Shown here: positions 1-9,328 of the stretch, in pieces
Layout: the number at the start of each line of letters is the position of its first letter
Numbering within the stretch: position 1 is the stretch's first letter
Assembly (NCBI RefSeq): GCF_016587435.1
Contig: NZ_BNJJ01000001.1
Location: 310,001-374,000 of the forward strand
Direction: 5' to 3'
Source: Dictyobacter formicarum
GTDB taxonomy: Bacteria > Chloroflexota > Ktedonobacteria > Ktedonobacterales > Ktedonobacteraceae
DNA length: 64,000 nt
Position numbers and translations under genes: made by a program
Notes under the pieces: model-generated
Told to the model about the DNA's origin: nothing
The model's database searches: none
The model's input: the letters and a program-made list of their open reading frames with translations, nothing else

Positions 1-317
1 CCGGTACATCCCTGATGACTATCAGGATCCAGCGTCGCGACCGGCACGCCCGAGCTATCAAAACTCGCTTGATTGACAATCAAGGAACCAGGTGCCAGAC
101 AGCCATTGCTCGGGTCGCTATACCCCGTGTGGTCTTCCGAACGCGTCACATCCGGCAAGGTCGGAGCGGTATTAAATGCACTGTTGACGCCATAGAAATT
201 CGCGTGGCACCCATATCGCGTCCCAGACGCATCTTGCGTTGTGGTCAGAGCCGCGAGGTTGGTCAGGTAGACCGATCCCGACACGTTATCATTGGGGTAA
301 TCGGATTTTAGATTTTT
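1..317 (-). pseudogene. 5'-truncated or frameshifted coding remnant running off the left edge
   Basis: On the minus strand one frame stays open from just after a TGA (318-320) to the window edge. It encodes an Asn/Ser/Thr/Asp-rich segment that looks extracellular and carries several Cys. I see no ATG in this frame. A short ATG-initiated reading (MKKSKIRLPQ, then stop) begins a few bases upstream in another frame, which could be the original start separated by a frameshift. The base composition is coding-like, in contrast to the AT-rich stretch at 318-420. I do not recognise the family. It could also be a functional gene starting at the in-frame GTG of the Asn-Val-Ser segment near position 285. 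Confidence 0.3.
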
Positions 318-439
318 TCATGAATTTTTGTTCATCGCACTCATTTTACTATATTTTATTCTGATTTTGCATATTGTTCTGCGCTTTAATAACATTTTTA
401 ACCTGGACTTTTTTTAGAGAAAGACAAGCACCGCCCTAT

Positions 440-459
440 CCAACAAAGCAGCGTTGGAG
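440..459 (-). terminator. weak hairpin downstream of the GrpE-like gene
   Basis: TCCAAC and GTTGGA form a 6-bp stem with an 8-nt loop, about 50 bases past the stop of the GrpE-like gene. No U-tract follows directly, so this is a weak terminator candidate. The surrounding 318-508 stretch has no other visible feature. Confidence 0.25.
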
Positions 460-508
460 AATCAGGTACCGAAATCGACACTAGGACACCGGTATATTCA
501 ACCTAGAT

Positions 509-1120
509 TCAGCTCGTGTATACGATGACTTCCTGGGGACGAATCAACTGATCGTGAAAGAGATAACCAGGACGCACAGTACTATGCACATAATCGTTGC
601 GTGTCGGATCATCTGTCGACTCTGTGCCTACGATCATCTGTCGCTCATAGTCACAGGGACCTTCTGCATTGAGGAGCATCACGCCCTCTGTCTCCAGAGC
701 ATGCGTCAACCGACGATAGATTTCCTCCAATACCTGCGGCTGAACGGAGGTGCCTCCCGCCTTTGCCAGCAGTACCCAATCGCTCAATTTGATCAGCTCT
801 TTTGCTGTGGTCGATAGCGTTGCATCTTTATTGGAAATAGATGGTGAAGCAGTTGCTGCTTGCTTATTCTGGGCAACAGGTGGCTGGCTAGAATCCTGTT
901 TATCTTTGGCTGGAGACGGTGCCAACAAGGTCGCTTGCTGTTCTGTCAGACGTTCTAACAATGTACAGGTCGATTGTAGGATTGCGACGAGATCCTGTGT
1001 AGATTCAGGAGAACTAGCCGGTAACTTATTGAGATCGCGGGCCAGTGCTTCCGCACGTATAGCCAGCACTTTCGTCTGACGCATATTTCTGAGCAAGGAA
1101 ACAATCCATTTCACGTCCAT
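509..1120 (-). CDS. GrpE-like nucleotide exchange factor
   Basis: This 203-aa protein is probably a GrpE-type exchange factor for the Hsp70 proteins encoded just upstream. The main evidence is the C-terminal beta-domain signature (TVRPGYLFHDQLIRPQEVIVY), which matches the GrpE consensus of a Gly-Tyr hydrophobic turn followed by an I-R-P-A/x-x-V-V strand. The N-terminal half is helical, then comes a Pro/Gln/Ala/Ser-rich linker around residues 68-105. This differs from the long coiled coil of housekeeping GrpE, so it is a divergent paralogue. The start has a GGGAG ribosome site a few bases upstream. It lies 148 bp after the Hsp70-WD40 gene and is the last gene of the minus-strand unit. Pairing with the dedicated Hsp70s is inferred from position. 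Confidence 0.75.
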   Translation of the reverse strand: MDVKWIVSLLRNMRQTKVLAIRAEALARDLNKLPASSPESTQDLVAILQSTCTLLERLTEQQATLLAPSPAKDKQDSSQPPVAQNKQAATASPSISNKDATLSTTAKELIKLSDWVLLAKAGGTSVQPQVLEEIYRRLTHALETEGVMLLNAEGPCDYERQMIVGTESTDDPTRNDYVHSTVRPGYLFHDQLIRPQEVIVYTS

Positions 1121-1268
1121 TCTGTTTCTCCCATCTTCGATGAACCATGCCTAAAATCCATATTCCTGTCAGCAGCGGGTAATCTACCATAGGTGGCACT
1201 GCCATAAAGTCCTGGCAGGAGGTAAACCTGATAGCGCACAACAGCCACAAATTCTCTTGACCTCATTC

Positions 1269-3047
1269 TTAGGGCTGTGGGGATCTATCATCTGGCTGCA
1301 TTCCCCAGATCTTGATCGTCTTATCCAAACTCCCACTTACCAGCGCCTCTCCATCCGGGCTGATGGCTACACTGTACACTACGTCAGTATGGCCGGTGAG
1401 AGTACGCAACTGTTGCCCTGTCGCAAGGTCCCATACCTTAATCGTCTCATCATCACTCCCACTCACCAGCGTCTCTCCATCTGGACTGATCGCTATACTG
1501 TACACTCCGCGAGTATGGCCGGTGAGAGTACGCAACTGTTGTCCTGTCGCGAGATTCCATACCTTGATCGTCTTATCATCACTCCCACTCACCAGCGTCT
1601 CTCCATCTGGACTGATCGCTACACCGCTCACTCCGCGAGTATGGCCGGTAAGGATATGCAGTAGTTGCCCTGTCGCGAGGCGCCACACCTTGATCATCTC
1701 ATCACACCCACTTACCAGCGTCTCTCCATCTGGACTGATCGCTGCACTGCTCACTATGCCAGTATGGCCGGTAAGGATATGCAGTAGTTGCCCTGTCGCG
1801 AGATTCCATACCTTGATCGTCTTATCCAAACTCCCACTCACCAGCGTCTCTCCATCTGGACTGATCGCTACACCGCTCACTACGTGGTCGGTGAGGGTGC
1901 GCAGCAATGTTAACTCTTCAGGCTTGAAGATCCGTATAGTTTTTGTTGATAATGGATTTAGTGCCTGGCGGTATGCATCGTAGCGCCCCGCCCCCTGGCA
2001 TACCACCAGTTCTAAATCCGGCGCACTGATCGATTGTTTCTTAAAGGTTTGCTGGATCATCTGCTGTACATACGGAATACGACAACTACCACCCACTAGC
2101 AAGATGTGATTGATCTGCTCCGGCTTGATGTTCGCCTGTTGGAGCATTTGCTGGCAGCAGGTAATCGTCTCTTGTACAGAAGTCGCGATCATCTGGTTAA
2201 ATTCCGTACGGGTGAGATGATATTCAATAAAGTCACCAGTACCGGGCACAACAAACGATATCTCGGCCTCGTCTACCTCGCGGAGCTGATGCTTCAGGTC
2301 AATACATTGTTCTCCCAGAGAAGCTCGCGCAATCAGAGATGGTTTACTATCGCACTGGAGAGCATTCCGTAGTTCAGGATGTTTATTGACAAGATCTTGA
2401 TAGATGGCTCGATCAAAATCTGCCCCTCCACAGCGTGAGAGGCCGCTCGGTGTTGCCAGATATTGAAAACTCCCTCCCACCTTCTGCATAAGAGCTGTAT
2501 CAAAGGTGCCACCACCCAGGTCGTAGACCAGCAAAATATCGCCATTCTTCACCTGGTTCAAACCTGTATAGCACAAACCCGCTGCTACCGGCTCTTCCAA
2601 CAATGTAATCTCTTTCTCTACAAAGCCAGCTGCTATAGCGGCCTGGAGCATCAGATCGCGTTTATGCGGATGATAGGTAGCGGGAATGGTGATGACAGCC
2701 CCCGTAAAGGTGGGACGTCCTGAATTGGTCATGAAGGTATCGGCATCCTGCTTGATCTTGCTCAAGATATGCATGACCAGTTGCTCTGGTAGCCAGGCTT
2801 GTTCACCCAACAACACAGGGCGAGAGTTGCCCAGGTCACGCTTGATCTCGCGTCGATGGCGGAGCGGATCACGCAATCGCTGGTTGTTGGCGGCTTTGCC
2901 TACCAGTATCTGCCCCTGTGGTGTTAGAAAGACGCTGGAGGGAACAGAAAAGCCCAGCGAGGCAGGATCTTTGACCAGCGTAATGCTCTCCCCATCGAGG
3001 AAGGCAGCACTGGAAAAACAGGTCCCGAAGTCGATGCCTAAGCGCAT
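1269..3047 (-). CDS. Hsp70 ATPase domain fused to WD40 repeats
   Basis: This 592-aa chimera has an Hsp70/DnaK actin-fold ATPase domain in residues 1 to about 365. Phosphate-1 is MRLGIDFGTCFSS, phosphate-2 is VYDLGGGTFDTA, and the adenosine motif is ILLVGGSCRIPYVQQ. The usual peptide-binding domain and lid are absent. In their place are five WD40 blades (residues about 380-585), each with ISPDGE-LVSG and the IKVW ending. Five blades are fewer than the usual seven, so the propeller may be incomplete or may dimerise. Start ATG 3047 is preceded by TAAGGAG, which overlaps the stop of the dynamin gene 12 bp upstream. The ATPase half is nearly identical to the other two Hsp70s at 6653-9262 and 10968-12797. 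Likely role: ATP-switched scaffold or sensor (inferred). Confidence 0.9.
   Translation of the reverse strand: MRLGIDFGTCFSSAAFLDGESITLVKDPASLGFSVPSSVFLTPQGQILVGKAANNQRLRDPLRHRREIKRDLGNSRPVLLGEQAWLPEQLVMHILSKIKQDADTFMTNSGRPTFTGAVITIPATYHPHKRDLMLQAAIAAGFVEKEITLLEEPVAAGLCYTGLNQVKNGDILLVYDLGGGTFDTALMQKVGGSFQYLATPSGLSRCGGADFDRAIYQDLVNKHPELRNALQCDSKPSLIARASLGEQCIDLKHQLREVDEAEISFVVPGTGDFIEYHLTRTEFNQMIATSVQETITCCQQMLQQANIKPEQINHILLVGGSCRIPYVQQMIQQTFKKQSISAPDLELVVCQGAGRYDAYRQALNPLSTKTIRIFKPEELTLLRTLTDHVVSGVAISPDGETLVSGSLDKTIKVWNLATGQLLHILTGHTGIVSSAAISPDGETLVSGCDEMIKVWRLATGQLLHILTGHTRGVSGVAISPDGETLVSGSDDKTIKVWNLATGQQLRTLTGHTRGVYSIAISPDGETLVSGSDDETIKVWDLATGQQLRTLTGHTDVVYSVAISPDGEALVSGSLDKTIKIWGMQPDDRSPQP
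1288..1911 (-). repeat. five tandem WD40-coding repeats, about 126 bp each
   Basis: The five blades are very similar at the DNA level. For example, the stretch encoding ISPDGETLVSGS recurs with few substitutions, as does the stretch encoding LATGQ. One blade (near 1690-1720, reading SGCDEMIKVW) lacks one residue compared with its siblings. The high similarity points to recent expansion or ongoing gene conversion. Confidence 0.85.
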
Positions 3048-3059
3048 TGTGGGATCTCC

Positions 3060-4655
3060 TTACACTGTAAATCCATGCAGTTTCATCGTCTCCAGCAGTT
3101 GATAACTAATGCGATCATAGGCATCACCTAACACCCCGGAAGCGTTCTCAACTTCACGGCTCGCCCCCGGATCAATTGCTCGCCGCCGCCAGTAGCCAGC
3201 ATATTCGCGCGCCCTTGCAAGCATTTCCCTCAAGTCAGATTCCGTGAGTTCTCCTTCGATCTCAGGCAATCCTAAACGCTGACGATCAGAGAGGCCGTGT
3301 TCTCCTGTGACCTGTAGCAGGTGTTGCACTTCGTTTTCTGTCAATGGCAATTTTCCCTGGTAGTAATCGCGCAGGACGCTCAATTCATAAAAGCCCTGTT
3401 CCTGATCGCGTAATTGTCCAAATCCAGTCTCAACTCTTTTCAGAATCTCTCGATCCTGACCCTGAATGCTCTCACGTTGTCTGGCCCAAAAGCAAGCTAT
3501 CTCAATCTGGCGCAAGGCCGTGTCGAGCTTGATGAGAAAGGCTCGATTGCCGAAGTGAGAAAGAATCAAATCCTTGAGCATTGGTAAGCCGCTAGTACGG
3601 AGTAAAGCCTGGGTAAGTGTCTCTTGATCGTTTACCCCCGACTGAAGAATACGATACGCCTGCCATATACCGTATTGTCCCAAACGATCCAGCACTGCTT
3701 CACGTAGGATGGGAGAGATTGGAACATCGTCATATTCTCGTGTCGTAAACATGGCAGCATCTCTGAGAATCCGCCTAAAGCGCCCCTCGGAGATTTGCGC
3801 CAGTTCAAGTAGTATAGTGAACTCCTCGTTCGTGAGCGTTTGAGCGCCCCAGGCCAGCAGACCACACATGGGCAGAATCGAGTAGAACAAACGACGCAGA
3901 TGGGGATGATCGTTTTGGAGGCTTGCTATGATCTCTTGTCCACCATCAAGTGCATCATCACATTGTGGCCAGAAAGCATCGACTCTCGTCAGTACACCAA
4001 TGGAATTGATAGGGTTAACATGGCCCATTTTAGGTCCCTGGAACATTTCCAGCATCAGCGTATCCTCTGCTGCAATGCTATGACTGAACAAATAAAGTAC
4101 AGCATCAGCGTTTGCAGCTTCTTGATGCGTTGTCGCTGTCAAATCCTCCCCATAGAGTTCAAGAAATTTCCTCGTATTGTCTGAATCGGCTCCATAAAAA
4201 GATGCAAGACCAGGGGTATCGATCAGATTCATGGTATGCAGTATCTTATTTGGATAGAAGACTTCGATATACTTGATTGCCAGCAAGTACTCGCGATATG
4301 CATCCGAACGACGCGTCAATTGTTCAAGATCATCCAAAGACTTTGGCTCTGGAGGACGATCATCCTTAAAATGCACTACCAGTGAGGGGTTCTGTCCGTA
4401 TTTGAGCCAGTTGACATTAAATGTCGCCTCCACTGTGCCAGTTGCAACAACTGTTTCTCCCAATAGCGCATTCATTAATGTAGACTTTCCAGCCTTAATC
4501 AATCCAACAATGGCTACACGCATAGGTTGTTTGATGCGCTCGTGTGCCAACCTCAATTCACGATTCATGCTCTTAAGAGCATGACTCTGGCCCGTTTCCT
4601 CTATGGCGGACTCGAAGAGCCTATCAACACGTTGCTGTAATGCTGTTTCACTCAT
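3060..4655 (-). CDS. dynamin-like GTPase, second of a pair
   Basis: This is a bacterial dynamin-family GTPase of about 531 aa. It has a P-loop (GLIKAGKSTLMNALLG), a switch-I region rich in Thr (VVATGTVEATFNV), G3 (DTPGLASF) and a G4-like LTRVDAF, followed by a helical stalk. The open frame reaches back to 4805, but I choose ATG 4655 (MSETALQQ). AGGTGG lies about 10 nt before it, and it leaves only an 8-bp overlap with the preceding dynamin gene, which suggests translational coupling. The upstream extension would be buried inside that gene. No obvious membrane helix is seen, so it may work as the soluble partner of the first dynamin. Paired dynamins next to Hsp70 genes recall the actinobacterial iniA/iniC arrangement (from memory). 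Confidence 0.85.
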   Translation of the reverse strand: MSETALQQRVDRLFESAIEETGQSHALKSMNRELRLAHERIKQPMRVAIVGLIKAGKSTLMNALLGETVVATGTVEATFNVNWLKYGQNPSLVVHFKDDRPPEPKSLDDLEQLTRRSDAYREYLLAIKYIEVFYPNKILHTMNLIDTPGLASFYGADSDNTRKFLELYGEDLTATTHQEAANADAVLYLFSHSIAAEDTLMLEMFQGPKMGHVNPINSIGVLTRVDAFWPQCDDALDGGQEIIASLQNDHPHLRRLFYSILPMCGLLAWGAQTLTNEEFTILLELAQISEGRFRRILRDAAMFTTREYDDVPISPILREAVLDRLGQYGIWQAYRILQSGVNDQETLTQALLRTSGLPMLKDLILSHFGNRAFLIKLDTALRQIEIACFWARQRESIQGQDREILKRVETGFGQLRDQEQGFYELSVLRDYYQGKLPLTENEVQHLLQVTGEHGLSDRQRLGLPEIEGELTESDLREMLARAREYAGYWRRRAIDPGASREVENASGVLGDAYDRISYQLLETMKLHGFTV

Positions 4656-6609
4656 CTGAATCGGCCCACCTGTTCTGGCTACTCTTATTACCTGGCTCAG
4701 ACGGATCAGGCTTATTGGCTGGACCATTTTGTGTCGCAGGTAGATCATCGTCATGCGATGTGATCGACTGAGCAAGCATTTCGATGTTACGCTGCAGTTG
4801 ATCAAGCTGTTGCAACGGCCCTTTGAGGAGGGCGATACGAGCAGCAGATTGTGACGCAGTTAGATTTCGTGCTTCCTGGAAGGATTTCAGGGCTTGCTCC
4901 CGGCTCCGCTTCTCGCGTTTGATCTTATCCAAAAGATCACTACGCATAGCTTGTTCCAATCCTCTGAGAGTCTTAAACAAATTGTGATTATGTTCTCTTT
5001 GCACATCGATGAGCATTTCGTGCAAATATTTGTTCAGATGTTGTCTCCCTATCTCACGCATTCTCCGTTTTCGTTCACTTGAATTGATAAACAAACTGGC
5101 TCCTGTAGCAACCAGGCCAGCACCTATTCCTATAGATCCCATCCCCAGAAATTTGCCAAGGAAACCTACTACAGTTTTTACTGCTGATGTTAAGAAACTC
5201 GTATTGCGCGCAACGTTTATTACATCACGGACCGCAGAGTCATTTTGTGGAACGGGTGGCATCCCGCTAATTGTAAGTGCTTTCGAATGTTGAGCCAGTG
5301 CATCAGGCTCGAATGGGTTTAACGAGAGACCAGTCATAAACTCAAGACGAGCCTGAAGATCAGATGCTAATTGATTTATGGTACGGTCCAGACCATAGAG
5401 CAGATCATTGATATCAGTCTGCAAAGGACCGAGCACTAGCGCGGGGTTGTCTATGATCTGGTCGTTGAGAGCGTAGCCGTCCACATTATGACGAATGCTT
5501 GCAAATCCACGATCGAATTGAAGTTGTACATCTCTCTGAATACTTTCCATTCCGTAATGCAGTTGGGTCTGCCACTCAGCTCGGTCTTCCTGTAATCGCT
5601 GTAAATATAGCCGGACTTCTTCTAAATTCTCTCCAATCTCATCAAGTTTCTGCTGATTCTGCTCCTGGCACGTGCCATATTCTACCTGCAATGGGCGGCG
5701 CAGATCGCCCACAACTCGGCTCAATGTCGTCAATGCCTTCGCAAGCATGATGCGTCCACGATTCGCACCGACAAATTGCCAGAGTGCGCTTTCAAGTAAC
5801 GGGAAGTTGCTCTCTGCTAAATCTTCAGGGAAGCGTGACTTCAAATAGTCGCGTTTAGCCAGGCTGGAGACCGGAATAATCATGATCTGATCGATCGGCC
5901 GATCGAGCGTGAATGCCAGTTTCTGGCGGTTTTCTTCCAGCATTACCTGATAATCTTTCACGAAATCTTTCTTTGTTAAAACAAAGATAATATCCTGCGT
6001 GTAGGGGAGAATACGCTCTTTAATAAATTCCAGATCGACCTCAGAGAGAGGCTTGATCGTGTCGCTAACGAAAAGAATCGCATCTGCATTGGGAATGAAC
6101 GAATAGGTAATATCTGAATGTTGAGTATAAAGCGCACCTATTCCCGGCGTATCTACCAGCGTGAGCCCTCGCTTCAACAGGGAATTGGGCGTTTCAATGT
6201 CTATCAGCCGTGCTTCAAGCTTGTTGCGCGGATTATCTTTTTCTGTCACATACTTGCGAATTTCTGCTCGCGTGATGCTCTTCGTCGTCTCCTTATCTGA
6301 GTTAGCTTCGCCAATCACGGCGGTGATTTTTTCTTTTGGACCATACGTAATAGTTGTCACGAGATTAGTCGTTACATTAAGATCGACGGGAAAGAAATCG
6401 ACCATCTCATCTAAGAGTGCATTTAAGAGGCTTGATTTCCCGCGCCTGAACTCGCCACACACCACCACCATAAATTTTCCATCATCCAGGCGTCGTGCAG
6501 CATCTTCCAGCAAGCTGACAGACTCTTTCTGTTTTGTCTGCTGGGCAAATGAGATAGCAGTCCGAATTAACTGCAATGCGCTCTGTTTCTTGTGTTCGTA
6601 TGTAGCCAT
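4648..6609 (-). CDS. dynamin-like GTPase with C-terminal membrane segment
   Basis: This 653-aa dynamin-family GTPase has a P-loop (CGEFRRGKSSLLNALL), G3 (LVDTPGIGALY) and a G4-like VLTKKDF. Residues about 320-450 are predicted helical stalk. A Gly-rich hydrophobic segment around residues 485-515 (FLGKFLGMGSIGIGAGLVATG) looks like a membrane-inserting paddle or hairpin. A further coiled-coil region and a polar tail follow. Bacterial dynamins of this type remodel or protect membranes, and some, such as DynA, give phage tolerance. The gene starts 43 bp after the Hsp70-beta-helix gene and overlaps the second dynamin, so the two are probably made in fixed ratio. Whether they form a hetero-oligomer is inferred. 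Confidence 0.88.
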   Translation of the reverse strand: MATYEHKKQSALQLIRTAISFAQQTKQKESVSLLEDAARRLDDGKFMVVVCGEFRRGKSSLLNALLDEMVDFFPVDLNVTTNLVTTITYGPKEKITAVIGEANSDKETTKSITRAEIRKYVTEKDNPRNKLEARLIDIETPNSLLKRGLTLVDTPGIGALYTQHSDITYSFIPNADAILFVSDTIKPLSEVDLEFIKERILPYTQDIIFVLTKKDFVKDYQVMLEENRQKLAFTLDRPIDQIMIIPVSSLAKRDYLKSRFPEDLAESNFPLLESALWQFVGANRGRIMLAKALTTLSRVVGDLRRPLQVEYGTCQEQNQQKLDEIGENLEEVRLYLQRLQEDRAEWQTQLHYGMESIQRDVQLQFDRGFASIRHNVDGYALNDQIIDNPALVLGPLQTDINDLLYGLDRTINQLASDLQARLEFMTGLSLNPFEPDALAQHSKALTISGMPPVPQNDSAVRDVINVARNTSFLTSAVKTVVGFLGKFLGMGSIGIGAGLVATGASLFINSSERKRRMREIGRQHLNKYLHEMLIDVQREHNHNLFKTLRGLEQAMRSDLLDKIKREKRSREQALKSFQEARNLTASQSAARIALLKGPLQQLDQLQRNIEMLAQSITSHDDDLPATQNGPANKPDPSEPGNKSSQNRWADSDE

Positions 6610-6652
6610 CGTGAGATCTCCATTCTCTACGTATCAGGTGATGATCTATGAA

Positions 6653-9262
6653 TTACCGTAAGCGGCGCAATGTTTGTCTCACAGAAGGATAGTCTTCTTT
6701 GCTGGAATCATTTTTGATGTAACAGGTCAAAATTGTTGGGTCTGCTCCTACTCCGACAAATAGATCATCGTCTCCATTGTTGTACATTTGACAGTGATCA
6801 AATGTCGGTTCGGTTCCATACTCTCTAATATGTACCCCATATTCCGTATTATCATAAATGTCACAGCCTTTGATGAGGCCTCCAGCATTATTGGAGAGAT
6901 AGATCCCGTCGTCATGGTTATCGTGGATATAACATGTTTTTATTATCGGATAGCTCTCCTCGCCCACGATGATAATCCCTTCCGTATAATTGCCAGAGAT
7001 ATTGCAACCTTCAATCTGGCCTCGTGCCCCTTGTCCAATCTCAATTCCTGCATCTTTGCCATCATGGATCTTGCATTGCAGGATTGTAGGATTACTCTCC
7101 TCATCAGTAATGGAGATGCCCGCTCCCTCATTCCCGAAGATGTTACACTCTTGAATGGTCCCTTGCGCTCCCTGTTTGACCTTAATCCCTGCACCGTTGC
7201 CATCATGGATCTTGCATTGCAGGATTGTAGGATTACTCTCCTCATCGGCAATGGAGATACCCGCTTTCTCGTTCCCGAAGATATCGCACTCCTGGATAGT
7301 TCCTTGCGCGCCGTCTCTGACTTTTACACCAACACCAGTATTGTTATGAATAGGGCAGTGTATGATCCTGGGATGCGTTCCAGCATCAGCTATGAGTATG
7401 GCAGCATCGGCGTTTTGAAAGATGTCGCAGTCTTCAATAGTTCCCACTGCCTCGTCATCTACACGGATTCCTTCTTTATTGCTATCATGAATTTTGCAAC
7501 GCCTGATAGTAGGAGTTGCATTAGAACCTGTGATATGTATACTTGCCCGATTATTGGCATAAATATGGCAATCTTCAATAAGTCCTTGCGCTACATCCTC
7601 TATATAGATTCCGTTGTCATTGTTGTTATGAATCTGACATGACTTAAGAACAGGAGTGCTTTCACCGTTCACAACGGCAATGCCTTCAGCTAAATTATCA
7701 AAGATATCACTGTCCTCAATAAGTCCTTTCGCTCCACCATGGATGAGAATACCAGTGGATGCACTATCATGAATGAGACAAGAATGTAGCTCTGCACTTG
7801 TGCCTCGCCCTGTCATCTCAATGCTTACACCACTTCCTGAAGTAATGTCGCAGTCTTCCAAGCAAAGATTCCCCTGTGGAATGTAGACTGCACTTGCATG
7901 CTCATCACTATCTTCATCACTCCAGGAAATATTTTCATCCTCCAGTCGCTGTAGCGTTATACCACGGATCAGGGCATTTTCTGTCCACATCGTGATACAT
8001 GGCTCGCCGATGGACTCTATGATAATCTCCTCCCGTGAACCAATGCCGATAATCTCGATGTCTTTCTCCAGTATCAGGTGCTCCTGGTAGGTTCCAGGAT
8101 GGACAAGAATCCGCGTCTTTGGTTTAGCTTTGTGTAGAGCAGTATTGATTGATGTATAGCCAGATCTATCAGCCGCAGGCGAAACTTCGTAGTTTTTTTG
8201 TGGTGTGTAAAGCGCCGCCCCCATGCACACGACCAGTTCGAGGTCGTGTGCTACGATAGGGCAAGGGAACCCTTTTTGGAGCATCTGCTGCACATAGGGG
8301 ATACGACAACTGCCGCCAACAAGTAGAATATGGTTGATCTGCTCTGGTTTGATGTTCGCCTGTTGGAGCATCTGCTGGCAGCACGTCATCGTTTCCTGCA
8401 CAGCTGTGGCTATCATCTGGTTGAATTCTGTACGCGTGAGACGATAGTCGATGAAATCACCAGTGCCAGGCACAACAAATGAGATCTCGGCTACCTCAGA
8501 CTCGCTGAGCTGATGCTTGAGATCGATGCACTGTTCTCCCAGCGTGGCACGTGCCATCAAGGCTGGTCTACTCGCACCCTGAAGAGCACTCCGTAGTTCA
8601 GGATGTTTGTTAACAAGATCCTGATAGATGGCCCGGTCGAAGTCTGCTCCTCCACAGCGCGGGAGACCACTTGGCGTTGCTAGATATGTAAAGCTCTCTC
8701 CCGCCTTTTGCATCAGAGCCGTATCAAACGTACCACCACCCAGGTCGTAGACCAGCAAAATATCGCCGTTCTTCACCTGGTTCAAGCGCGTATAGTACAA
8801 CCCTGCCGCCACAGGCTCTTCCAGCAATGTGATCTCTTGCTCGACAAAACCAGCCTCGGTTGCCGCCTGGAGCATGAGATCGCGTTTGTGCTGCTGATAA
8901 GTGGCGGGAATAGTGATAACAGCTCCCGTGAAGGGGGATTTGGTCATGAAGGCATCGGCATCCTGCTTGATCTTGCGCAAGATATGCATGACCAGTTGAT
9001 CTGGGAGCCACGCTTGTTCACCCAACAACACAGGGCGAGCGTTGCCCAGGTCACGTTTGATCTCGCGTCGATAGCGGAGCGGATCACGCAATCGCTGGTT
9101 GTTGGCGGCTTTGCCTACCAGCATCTGTCCCTGTGGTGTGAGAAAGACGCTGGAGGGAACAGAATAGCCCAGCGAGGTAGGATCTTTGATCAGCGTAATA
9201 CTCTCCCCATCGAGGAAAGCGGCACTGGAAAAACAGGTCCCGAAGTCGATGCCTAAGCGCAT
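6653..9262 (-). CDS. Hsp70 ATPase domain fused to a right-handed parallel beta-helix
   Basis: This is an 869-aa chimera. Residues 1 to about 360 are an Hsp70 ATPase domain nearly identical to its two paralogues in this operon. After the join (LELVVCMGAALY), residues about 380-860 form a beta-helix of NosD/pectate-lyase-like type. It begins with an entry motif (YTSINTALHKAKP, then ILVHPGTYQEHLILEKDI). Many coils of about 23 residues follow, of the form IxxCxIHDNxxxGIxIxxxAxGxIExCDIxxN. I choose ATG 9262 (MRLGIDFGT) over the upstream ATG 9286 because AAGGAGA sits 9 nt before it. The same beta-helix module is fused to a PP2C phosphatase at 56978-59041 and occurs again at 60867-62870. Ligand and partner are unknown. 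The helix may bind carbohydrate, a surface or other proteins. Confidence 0.9.
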   Translation of the reverse strand: MRLGIDFGTCFSSAAFLDGESITLIKDPTSLGYSVPSSVFLTPQGQMLVGKAANNQRLRDPLRYRREIKRDLGNARPVLLGEQAWLPDQLVMHILRKIKQDADAFMTKSPFTGAVITIPATYQQHKRDLMLQAATEAGFVEQEITLLEEPVAAGLYYTRLNQVKNGDILLVYDLGGGTFDTALMQKAGESFTYLATPSGLPRCGGADFDRAIYQDLVNKHPELRSALQGASRPALMARATLGEQCIDLKHQLSESEVAEISFVVPGTGDFIDYRLTRTEFNQMIATAVQETMTCCQQMLQQANIKPEQINHILLVGGSCRIPYVQQMLQKGFPCPIVAHDLELVVCMGAALYTPQKNYEVSPAADRSGYTSINTALHKAKPKTRILVHPGTYQEHLILEKDIEIIGIGSREEIIIESIGEPCITMWTENALIRGITLQRLEDENISWSDEDSDEHASAVYIPQGNLCLEDCDITSGSGVSIEMTGRGTSAELHSCLIHDSASTGILIHGGAKGLIEDSDIFDNLAEGIAVVNGESTPVLKSCQIHNNNDNGIYIEDVAQGLIEDCHIYANNRASIHITGSNATPTIRRCKIHDSNKEGIRVDDEAVGTIEDCDIFQNADAAILIADAGTHPRIIHCPIHNNTGVGVKVRDGAQGTIQECDIFGNEKAGISIADEESNPTILQCKIHDGNGAGIKVKQGAQGTIQECNIFGNEGAGISITDEESNPTILQCKIHDGKDAGIEIGQGARGQIEGCNISGNYTEGIIIVGEESYPIIKTCYIHDNHDDGIYLSNNAGGLIKGCDIYDNTEYGVHIREYGTEPTFDHCQMYNNGDDDLFVGVGADPTILTCYIKNDSSKEDYPSVRQTLRRLR

Positions 9263-9328
9263 GGTGGGTGTCTCCTTTTGAAGCATTTACCCGGACTACC
9301 ATCATCTTGAAAGCAGAAAGAAGATTTT

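Noticed and set aside
15..311. 98-aa plus-strand frame at the left edge
   Set aside because: Arg-rich, shadow-like composition; the minus-strand reading looks more like protein.
1288..1911. CRISPR-like array
   Set aside because: The regular repeats are coding WD40 blades without spacers.
1312..1983. 223-aa plus-strand frame over the WD40 region
   Set aside because: Antisense shadow created by the repetitive WD40 codons.
6788..7642. 284-aa plus-strand frame over the beta-helix region
   Set aside because: Antisense shadow of the repeated beta-helix coils; no ribosome site and no family.
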